Positions 1 through 5,075 of a stretch of 6,166 nucleotides of DNA are shown piece after piece. This DNA comes from Actinomycetota bacterium. GTDB taxonomy: Bacteria; Actinomycetota; Thermoleophilia; Gaiellales; Gaiellaceae. The DNA lies in contig JACCTQ010000124.1 of assembly GCA_013812265.1 (NCBI GenBank), positions 1 to 6,166 on the forward strand, in the 5' to 3' direction. Under the pieces are notes generated by a model. The model saw nothing but the letters and a program-made list of their open reading frames with translations, did no database searches and was not told the DNA's origin. How positions within the stretch are numbered: the first letter of the stretch is position 1; each line of letters starts with the position of its first letter. A program made the position numbers and the translations under genes.

Positions 1-276
1 CCTCATAACGGCGAGTTCGTGCTCATCGCGAACGTGGGAGCGCAGCCGGTCGACCTGGAGGGGTGGTCGCTCGAGGATCCCGCTCGAACCCGGATCACCC
101 TCCCGCCGGGATACACGATTTCTCCCAGCGGAAGGCTGCGCGTCTACTCCGGGCCGGGAGTGAATACAGCCGACCGGTTCTACGCGGGCCGACGGAGAGC
201 GATGCTCAACAACCGCGGCGACCGCATCGCGCTAAGGGACGCGCGGGGGATCGTTCGGCAGATCTTCGAGTACTGA
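1..276 (+). CDS. Lamin-tail domain protein, C-terminal end (5' partial)
   Basis: The frame is open from the first base and gives 91 residues to the TGA at 274-276, so the true start lies left of the window. What is visible matches the lamin-tail (LTD) beta-sandwich fold: an opening strand (GEFVLIANVG, residues 4-13), the signature DLEGWSLED at residues 18-26 with the conserved Trp at 22, a central TLPPGYTISPSG segment, and a closing LNNRGDRIALRDARG stretch before a final aromatic FEY. In bacteria LTDs usually sit at the C-terminus of secreted or surface proteins, often beside nuclease or metallo-beta-lactamase-fold domains. The partner domain is outside this window, so the function of the whole protein cannot be given. 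The gene converges on the minus-strand protease unit with only 59 bases between the two stop codons. The domain call is fairly firm; secretion is inference. Confidence 0.8.
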   Translation, partial: PHNGEFVLIANVGAQPVDLEGWSLEDPARTRITLPPGYTISPSGRLRVYSGPGVNTADRFYAGRRRAMLNNRGDRIALRDARGIVRQIFEY

Positions 277-278
277 CG

Positions 279-296
279 GAGACCTGAGCTCGTCTC
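279..296 (+). terminator. Small hairpin just after the lamin-tail gene (weak terminator candidate)
   Basis: GAGAC (279-283) pairs with GTCTC (292-296) around an 8-base loop, starting two bases after the stop codon. There is no T-run after it, so it would be at best a weak or non-canonical terminator between the two convergent genes. The rest of the 277-335 gap shows nothing else. Confidence 0.2.
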
Positions 297-335
297 GAAA
301 CCAAGAGCTTGTGTTGTCACGCAGCCCGATCTCCC

Positions 336-662
336 TCAACGCGGATCCTGTAATTGGTCGATGCGACGGCCGGCCGTCGCGGCCTCCACCTCCGGTTGAT
401 CCAGCAACTCGGCCAGAAAATCGGGACTGGCCACCACTGCAAAAGACCGGAGATTGCGAAAGACGTTCACGTCCTCGGCGCCTTGCCCCACCGCGGCCTC
501 CACACGCCGAAGGAGCTCGGCCGTCATTGCGCCTGTGCCCTCCGGATCGTCCAAAGTGCCCTCCGAGCCGGCCTCGCGGAGTGTGACGACCGCCGTGAGA
601 GGTCCAACTGCTGCCCGGGCCTCGGCCATCTGGCGCCGGAGCTCGGGGTCGACCCTCGCCAC
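336..662 (-). CDS. Stand-alone subtilase propeptide-like protein (I9-type inhibitor candidate)
   Basis: This 108-residue protein has no signal peptide or membrane segment. It resembles the prodomain of the protease encoded just upstream. Its strand PLTAVVTLREAG (residues 21-32) parallels IASVIVVFRDGG (11-22) of the protease. Its NVFRNLRSFAVVASPDFLAELLDQPEVEAATAG (66-98; quoted here only by ends NVFRNLRS and PEVEAATAG) parallels the protease stretch from LFPNLGVA to DDVETVTG (64-94). The beta-alpha-beta / 'hydrophobic-strand, helix, xVExV' layout is that of peptidase inhibitor I9 propeptides. Free I9 proteins are known as inhibitors or folding helpers of subtilases, for example yeast Pbi2 and fungal POIA1. 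Start: GTG at 660-662, 11 bases after the protease TAG, with no clear Shine-Dalgarno site, so translation is probably coupled. ATG at residue 12 is an alternative. Inference: it binds the neighbouring protease, either inhibiting it or helping it fold. It could instead be a degenerate leftover of a second protease gene. Confidence 0.7.
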   Translation of the reverse strand: MARVDPELRRQMAEARAAVGPLTAVVTLREAGSEGTLDDPEGTGAMTAELLRRVEAAVGQGAEDVNVFRNLRSFAVVASPDFLAELLDQPEVEAATAGRRIDQLQDPR

Positions 663-673
663 GACCGTCGAGT

Positions 674-1882
674 CTATGGGTCGGTCAGCGCGGTCAGCGC
701 ACGAACGGCGTTCGGGATGCCGCGATTCGCTCGCACGGCCTGCATGCCGCTGGGCCGGTCACATGAGGCGAAAATCGCCCGCTCGATCTCGATCACCGTC
801 GCTTCCGGCTTGGCTTCGGCGAGGAGCGCGGCCAGCCCGGCGACATGGGGAGCCGCCATCGAGGTGCCGTCCATGGCCTGGTAGCCACCCCCGGGCCTCG
901 CGGAGATGACCTGGCTCCCCGGCGCGACGAGATCCGGCACGATGGGCTCGGCGTCTCGCCGGAAGCGCTGGCTGGACGAGAACTCGGTGACAGCCCCGGC
1001 GGAATCCACAGCCCCCACGGACAGCGCCTCCGGGTAGTTGCCCGGCGAGCGGCTCGTTCCGGGTCCCTCGTTGCCGACAGCGAAGACGGGCAGGACGTTC
1101 CGGCGCCGCAGGATGCGCGTCAGCGGAAGGAAGTCTTCCCACAAACCGCGGAACCCGAGCGACATGGTGAGAATCCGGATGCCGGCGCCGACCGCCCAGT
1201 CCATCCCGCCGAGCACCCGGGCGACCACGTCTCCACCTTCGATCACGACGGCGCTGGCCAGCAGCGCGGCAGGAGCTACGCCCACGTGTCTTCCCCGCAC
1301 AGGTCTCCCGGCGACCGTCGCGGCGGTGTGCGTACCGTGGTCGTCAGTGTCGTGGGCCTGCCCGCCCGAGTTGAGCTGCCGGCCGAGGTGGTCGAATTCG
1401 GCGAAGAGGGCGATTGCCCGTCGGAGCGTCGGATGCCGCGCATCGACACCAGTGTCGAGATGGCCTACCAGCACCCCTTCGCCTGTGAGGCCGCCCCGCC
1501 AGAGCTGTTGGACGCCGAGCGCAGCAATGCCCCAGGTCGTTCGCTCATCGAAGCGGGCCGGCCTGACACGACGGGGGCGGATCAGACTCAGCCGCGGAGC
1601 ACCCGTGACGGTCTCGACGTCGTCCCTGGCCCGAAGACCGGCCAGCCCCTCCTCCGTAACGGTCCCGTACGCCACGCCGAGGTTGGGGAAGAGGCGCACA
1701 GGCGGAGCAACGGACGCGTCGCCGCCTGCTTCCACGGCGACCGCTCCGGGCTGGCTGAGCTCGGAGCGGACGAAGAGATCCTGGAGTCGACCGGGCAGCC
1801 TCGAAGGTGCGCCGTCGCCGCCGTCCCTGAAGACGACGATGACGGAGGCGATCCCGGTTGCCTCGAGCTCTGCCGCGGCCAC
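674..1882 (-). CDS. Subtilisin-like serine protease (peptidase family S8), probably cytosolic
   Basis: A complete 402-residue subtilase that cleaves peptide bonds using an Asp-His-Ser triad. Residues 11-100 are an I9-like prodomain (IASVIVVFRDG ... DDVETVTGAPRL). The S8 catalytic domain follows from about 118 to 395. Asp143 lies in HLDTGVDARHP, His182 in DDHGTHTAATVAG, the oxyanion-hole Asn271 in FAVGNEGPG, and the nucleophile Ser341 in DGTSMAAPHVAGL. All four are intact, so activity is expected. The N-terminus (MAAAELEATGIASV) has no signal peptide, and no transmembrane segment is seen, so it is probably intracellular, unlike most subtilases with prodomains. Start: GTG at 1880-1882 is the only ATG/GTG/TTG in this frame after the in-frame stop at 1931-1933. 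It lies about 45 bases from the predicted transcription start. A GGAG at 1897-1900 is a somewhat distant ribosome site (14 bases). A stand-alone propeptide-like gene follows after 11 bases and is probably co-transcribed. The substrate is unknown. Confidence 0.93.
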   Translation of the reverse strand: MAAAELEATGIASVIVVFRDGGDGAPSRLPGRLQDLFVRSELSQPGAVAVEAGGDASVAPPVRLFPNLGVAYGTVTEEGLAGLRARDDVETVTGAPRLSLIRPRRVRPARFDERTTWGIAALGVQQLWRGGLTGEGVLVGHLDTGVDARHPTLRRAIALFAEFDHLGRQLNSGGQAHDTDDHGTHTAATVAGRPVRGRHVGVAPAALLASAVVIEGGDVVARVLGGMDWAVGAGIRILTMSLGFRGLWEDFLPLTRILRRRNVLPVFAVGNEGPGTSRSPGNYPEALSVGAVDSAGAVTEFSSSQRFRRDAEPIVPDLVAPGSQVISARPGGGYQAMDGTSMAAPHVAGLAALLAEAKPEATVIEIERAIFASCDRPSGMQAVRANRGIPNAVRALTALTDP

Positions 1883-1933
1883 TCTGGACGTACGGGCTCC
1901 TGACCTTGGGAGACACGTTCGCTTGGTAGCTCA

Positions 1934-1961
1934 ATAATGCCTGTGAGATGTCATTTGTCAA
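1934..1961 (-). promoter_or_regulatory. Sigma-70-type promoter of the protease unit
   Basis: On the minus strand a perfect -35 TTGACA (1956-1961) is followed by a 16-base spacer and the -10 box CATTAT (1934-1939, 4 of 6 matches to TATAAT). Transcription would begin near 1927, giving a leader of about 45 bases before the protease GTG at 1882. The surrounding 1920-1985 stretch is noticeably less GC-rich than the rest of the window, as expected for a promoter. The placement agrees with the only possible protease start and with its lack of a signal peptide. Confidence 0.65.
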
Positions 1962-2015
1962 CCCGCGACAGAAACGGCAAAGCTAGGGACCGCCTCCGGC
2001 ATGCTTTCTGCAGTC

Positions 2016-2040
2016 AAAACCCTCGACGGGCCGGACCCGT
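2016..2040 (-). terminator. Possible weak terminator upstream of the protease promoter
   Basis: On the minus strand ACGGG-TCCGG-CCCGT (2026-2040) forms a 5-bp GC-rich stem with a 5-base loop, and TTTT follows at 2016-2019 after six intervening bases. It would end transcripts coming from the response regulator and the broken frame before the protease promoter. The stem is short and the T-run is offset, so this is only a candidate. Confidence 0.25.
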
Positions 2041-2082
2041 GTCGGTACCGATGCAAACAACACCGCAGCACTCGCGGCTGCG

Positions 2083-2275
2083 TCACCTCCGCTCGTTGTT
2101 CGACAGCGCCACCAGCTCCGCAGCCGTCTCGGACGGCGGGGTAGAACGCCTCGACAGCCAACTCGGCGAGCGTTACGTCAGCGGCTGTGCCGAAAGTGGT
2201 CAGGGTGCTACCGATCTCGCGCCGCAGGCGGTGCAAGAGGTGCGCGCTAGCCGGGAAGAAGCCGGTACCCCACAC
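2083..2275 (-). pseudogene. Frameshifted small coding remnant, unidentified
   Basis: The 1883-2246 gap between the regulator and the protease is not empty. From about 2246 down to 2135 one minus-strand frame reads like protein, with third positions almost all G or C: AHLLHRLRREIGS, then FGTAADVTLAELAVEAFYP. At the C4 run 2138-2141 (or at base 2134) that frame loses coding character. The frame one base further on takes over with equally strong GC3 and reads SETAAELVALSNNERR to a TGA at 2083-2085. Removing one base would join the two into a single helical protein tail. A GTG at 2273-2275 could start it with a 29-base overlap into the regulator, or a TTG at 2234-2236 could. Alternatively it is a lost C-terminal extension of the regulator, which would need a second shift near the regulator's stop. 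I do not recognise the family. It may be a decayed gene or an assembly or sequencing error. Confidence 0.45.
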
Positions 2276-2945
2276 CCCACTCGTTCACGACGTACTCCTC
2301 CGAGGCCGCGGCCCCGAGCTTGCGCCGGAGACGCGATGCATGTGAATCGAGCGTTCGCGTGCGGCCCGACGTGCGAAACCCCCACACGTCGCGCAGCAGC
2401 TCGTCCTTGGTGAAGACGCGATTCGGCTCGCTGGCCAGCTTCACGAGCAGCTGATACTCCTTGCCGGAGAGATCCACCCGGACGCCCGAGACCGTAACGC
2501 GGCGTGCTGCCCGGTCGACGACGATCCTGTCGGCTCGAATCCGGTCCGGTGGCTGCGGCAGTGCCCGGCGCAGGACCGCCCTGATCCGCGCGACGAGTTC
2601 CTCGTACACGAAAGGCTTCCCGACGTAGTCGTCGCAGCCGCGTGCGAAAGCCCGCACTCGGTCGACCGAATCAGCCTCCGCGGCACCTAAGAGAATGAGG
2701 GCAATGTTCCGGTTCCAGAGCCGTCCCGGCTCTCCCTCCCGAAGGCGCCGGCAGAGCTCGAGCCCGGAGCAGTCGGCGAGCACGGTATCCACGAGCACGA
2801 GGCCCGGCTGCTTTCGCTCGGCGAGGTCGAGCGCCTCGTCAGCCGCTTCCGCTTCGAGCACGTCGAAGCCGTCCTCGGTCAGGTGGCGGCCGAGGAACTG
2901 CCGTGTATCAGGCTCGGGCTGGGCTACGAGGAGACCGGTCGACAC
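2247..2945 (-). CDS. OmpR/PhoB-type response regulator with a degenerate receiver domain
   Basis: A 232-residue DNA-binding regulator. The receiver domain spans about residues 4-122 and the winged-helix Trans_reg_C domain about 135-230. The winged helix is canonical: LSGKEYQLL, then NRVFTKDELLRDVWG, the recognition-helix region RTLDSHASRLRRKLG, and the closing wing NEWGVGYRLLP. The receiver keeps the likely phospho-acceptor Asp53 (LVLVDTVLADCSG) and the invariant Lys110 (DDYVGKPF). The acidic pair that binds Mg2+ at the end of strand 1 is replaced: LLVAQPEPD stands where LLVVDDEPD is usual. The switch Thr/Ser is Gly87 (LILLGAAE). Phosphorylation may therefore be weak or absent, and the protein may act constitutively or through another signal. 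Start: GTG at 2943-2945, the first start after an in-frame TAG 12 bases before it. The nearest purine-rich site (GGAGGG) is too far away to be a convincing ribosome site. No histidine kinase gene is adjacent, so it is an orphan here. DNA targets are unknown. Confidence 0.9.
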   Translation of the reverse strand: MSTGLLVAQPEPDTRQFLGRHLTEDGFDVLEAEAADEALDLAERKQPGLVLVDTVLADCSGLELCRRLREGEPGRLWNRNIALILLGAAEADSVDRVRAFARGCDDYVGKPFVYEELVARIRAVLRRALPQPPDRIRADRIVVDRAARRVTVSGVRVDLSGKEYQLLVKLASEPNRVFTKDELLRDVWGFRTSGRTRTLDSHASRLRRKLGAAASEEYVVNEWGVGYRLLPG

Positions 2946-2974
2946 ACTTCGAAGCTAGCACCGTCCCTCCGGTC

Positions 2975-2988
2975 GGAACAGTTGTCCC
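2975..2988. promoter_or_regulatory. Imperfect palindrome upstream of the response regulator
   Basis: GGAACAGTTGTCCC is a 14-base near-palindrome (GGAACA / TGTCCC arms, one mismatch) 30 bases before the regulator start. It lies in the 109-base gap between the ubiB-like stop and this gene, where an operator could sit. It has partial likeness to the Gram-positive LexA box (GAAC, 4 bases, GTTC) with one arm base wrong. It might be an autoregulatory operator or chance. No convincing -35/-10 pair was seen in the same gap. Confidence 0.2.
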
Positions 2989-3054
2989 CTGGACGCAGAT
3001 GTGTGCCGATCGATCAACAACCGTCCCGCGCGAACGACGCCCGGCGGACTTCAG

Positions 3055-4704
3055 CTACAGACGCCCGGAGCGCATGACGGCGAGCAGGAGCCAAAGGCCC
3101 AGGACGCCCGAGAGCGCGAAGCCGACCAGCGAGAGGACGTGGACGCCGACGAGGTGCGGGCCCTCCTCGGCGAAGATTCCGATCAGGCTGGAGCCGATCA
3201 GCCCACCCATCACGACGAGCCCCATGACCAGGCGATTGAAGGCCACGTCGATCTTCGCCATGAACTCGTCCAGCCCCTTGTGAACGAAGCCGACCTCGAT
3301 CTGGCCGTCGCGCGCCTGCTCGAGGACGTCGTGGAGCTGGTACGGCGTCTCCAGCACGACCTGGGCGAGCTTCATGGACTCGCGGCGCGCGCGGGAGACG
3401 ACCCGGCGCGGCGTGTAGCGGCCGAGCAGGAGGTTGCGCGCGTAGGGCTTCGCCACCTCGAAGACGTTGAAGTCGGGATACAGCTCGACGCCCACGGAGG
3501 CCAGGGTGGCGATCGCCTTGTCGAGCATGACGAATCGGGTCGGCAGATGGAGATTCAGGGAGTAGATGAGCGTGAAGCCCTCGCGTATCACCTGCAGAGG
3601 GTCGATGTCCGAGAGGTTCGCGCCGTAATAGCGGTAGAACAGCTCGCGCAATTCGGCAACGAACTGCTCTTCCCGCTCCTTGGGATACCGCACACCCAGA
3701 TCTGCGAGCCTGCGCGGGAGGGCCTCGACGTTCTCGTTCGCAGCGTCGATGAAGAGCCGCGTGAGCTTCGACATGTCCTCGTCGGTCAGCTTGCCGGCCA
3801 GCCCGAAGTCGACGAGACCGATGTCCTTGCCACCGTCGAGCACGAGGACGTTCGCCGGATGCGGGTCTGCGTGGAAGAACCCGTTCTTGAAGATCATGGC
3901 CATCCACGCCTCGGCCATGAGATATGCGAGGCGCCGGCGATCTTGGATCGAATACGAGAGGGAGTCGAGATCGGCGAGCTGGATCCCGGACAGGTACTCG
4001 AGCGTGAGCACCCGCGCTCGCGTGTAGCTCCAGTACACCTTGGGGACGCGCACGTGCGGCTCGCCGGCGAAGTTTCTGCGGAACGCCTCGGCGTTTCGGC
4101 CCTCGAGGCGATAGTCGAGCTCTTGACGGATCGAGCGGGCGAACTCGTCGACCAGAGCGTGCGCATCAATGAAGTCCAGCGCCCGGACACGCTCTTTCGC
4201 GATCCGCGCCGCCCGGTAGAGCAGTGCTAGGTCGGCCTGGATCTGGCCGGGTGCGTTGGGCCGCTGCACCTTGACCACGACCGCCTGGTTGTTGGGGAGC
4301 ACCGCCCGGTGCACCTGGCCGATCGAGGCCGCTGCCATCGGTTTCGACTCGAATTCGAGGAACAGGCGCTCGAGCGGGAGGCCGAGGTCCTCTTCGACGA
4401 CCCGGCGGGCCTGCTCGAAGGGGAACGGCCGCACGTCGTCCTGGAGACCGCGGAGCTCGGAGATGATGTCGGGCGGGACGACGTCGGGCCGCATGGAGAG
4501 CAGCTGGCCGAACTTCACGAACGTGGGGCCCAGCTCGTCCAGCATCTCCCTCAGATGGCGGCCGCGCGCCGACGGAGCCCCGTCAGCGGCGGCCACCTCG
4601 GCGAGCCGGGCCGCGCTCCCGCGCGGCAGGAGATCGGTCAGCCGATGTCGCTGGAAGAAGTAGCCGAACCCGTGCCTGACCGCGACCTGCGCGATCTCCG
4701 ACAC
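3055..4704 (-). CDS. ubiB: UbiB/AarF/ABC1-family atypical protein kinase-like membrane protein
   Basis: A 549-residue ABC1-family protein, full length for the family, with every hallmark present. The KxGQ motif is at residues 64-67 (FVKFGQLLSMRPD) and the Ala-rich loop replacing the kinase P-loop is at 124-129 (MAAASIGQVH). The beta3 Lys is Lys145 (VVVKVQRP), and the ExD motif is Glu195-Asp197 (QELDYR). The catalytic HADPHPAN runs 278-285 and the metal-binding DFG runs 299-301. Two hydrophobic C-terminal segments at about 492-511 and 520-543 should anchor it in the membrane. Family members work as ATPases that support quinone or isoprenoid-lipid biosynthesis. Actinobacteria usually make menaquinone, so a strict ubiquinone role is doubtful here. 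Start: GTG at 4702-4704, which matches the family N-terminus (VAVRHGFGYFFQRHRL). It lies 32 bases after the stop of the phasin-like gene and has no clear Shine-Dalgarno site. It is very probably the third gene of a secF operon. The gap after it (2946-3054) holds no firm terminator. Confidence 0.95.
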   Translation of the reverse strand: MSEIAQVAVRHGFGYFFQRHRLTDLLPRGSAARLAEVAAADGAPSARGRHLREMLDELGPTFVKFGQLLSMRPDVVPPDIISELRGLQDDVRPFPFEQARRVVEEDLGLPLERLFLEFESKPMAAASIGQVHRAVLPNNQAVVVKVQRPNAPGQIQADLALLYRAARIAKERVRALDFIDAHALVDEFARSIRQELDYRLEGRNAEAFRRNFAGEPHVRVPKVYWSYTRARVLTLEYLSGIQLADLDSLSYSIQDRRRLAYLMAEAWMAMIFKNGFFHADPHPANVLVLDGGKDIGLVDFGLAGKLTDEDMSKLTRLFIDAANENVEALPRRLADLGVRYPKEREEQFVAELRELFYRYYGANLSDIDPLQVIREGFTLIYSLNLHLPTRFVMLDKAIATLASVGVELYPDFNVFEVAKPYARNLLLGRYTPRRVVSRARRESMKLAQVVLETPYQLHDVLEQARDGQIEVGFVHKGLDEFMAKIDVAFNRLVMGLVVMGGLIGSSLIGIFAEEGPHLVGVHVLSLVGFALSGVLGLWLLLAVMRSGRL

Positions 4705-4736
4705 GCGCCCGAGGCTTCGCGTCGCCGGCGGCGAGC

Positions 4737-5075
4737 TTACGCTGGCCCCCTATCTTCGACGAGGCGAAGGCGATGCTCGAGCTGCGCGATCCTCAGCTCG
4801 AGCTCCTCGTACTCGTTGCGCGTGACCAGGCCGAGCTCCCGCAGGATCCCGGTGAGCCCGCTCCCGGCACGCTCGCCGATCTGCGCGGTTCCTCCGCGCC
4901 AGCGCTGCATCGTCTCGTCGATCAGCTCGCGCGCCTCCTGTTGCGTGACGTTCCCGCGCCTGGCCAGCTCCTCGGCCAGCCGGTCGGCCCGTTCCGCCGT
5001 CAGCACCGCCGCGCCGAAGGCGGCGAGCCCGAAGCGCTCGGTCAGGTCGCGGAGCGTCCTAGCGGGCTCGGCCAT
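4737..5075 (-). CDS. Small phasin-like / coiled-coil accessory protein
   Basis: A 112-residue, highly charged helical protein with no signal peptide or membrane segment. Residues 8-40 form an amphipathic helix (LRDLTERFGLAAFGAAVLTA...), followed by a second helix (QQEARELIDETMQRWR, 45-60) and a Gly-containing link. The C-terminal heptad-like coiled coil spans about 86-107 (RNEYEELELRIAQLEHRLRL). The layout resembles the 'PHA synthesis regulator phasin' group and the BMFP/UbiK group. UbiK-type proteins are accessory factors of quinone synthesis, which fits a UbiB-family gene starting 32 bases downstream. The ATG at 5073-5075 overlaps the secF stop by 17 bases, and a GAGG at 5080-5083 sits 4 bases upstream, so translation is coupled to secF. 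Inference: it is a membrane-surface or scaffold partner of the UbiB-like protein. There is no evidence for polyhydroxyalkanoate granules in this window. Confidence 0.8.
   Translation of the reverse strand: MAEPARTLRDLTERFGLAAFGAAVLTAERADRLAEELARRGNVTQQEARELIDETMQRWRGGTAQIGERAGSGLTGILRELGLVTRNEYEELELRIAQLEHRLRLVEDRGPA

Noticed and set aside
354..909. Plus-strand frames opposite the small propeptide-like gene
   Set aside because: The minus-strand product resembles the neighbouring protease's prodomain. The plus-strand frames show no domain and cut across two genes.
845..1903. Open plus-strand frame opposite the subtilase
   Set aside because: The minus strand encodes an intact catalytic triad. 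The plus-strand reading has no domain features.
1545..1961. Minus-strand frame starting at TTG 1961 as a longer N-terminus or separate gene before the protease
   Set aside because: The TTG is part of the predicted -35 hexamer TTGACA, so the codon would lie upstream of the transcript. Most of the frame is an Arg-rich shadow of the protease gene.
1986..2014. Short inverted repeat AAAGC/GCTTT near the protease promoter
   Set aside because: Only 5 bp per arm with a loop of about 19 bases; this is expected by chance and has no supporting context.
1937..2413. Open plus-strand frame across the gap between protease and response regulator
   Set aside because: It is compositionally biased (Arg/Pro/Ser-rich), overlaps the regulator antisense, and lacks the GC3 pattern seen on the minus strand in the same place.
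3001..4230. Long open frame on the plus strand opposite the UbiB-like gene
   Set aside because: It is antisense to a protein with every ABC1-family motif. Its translation has no recognisable domain, and such open antisense frames are common in GC-rich DNA.
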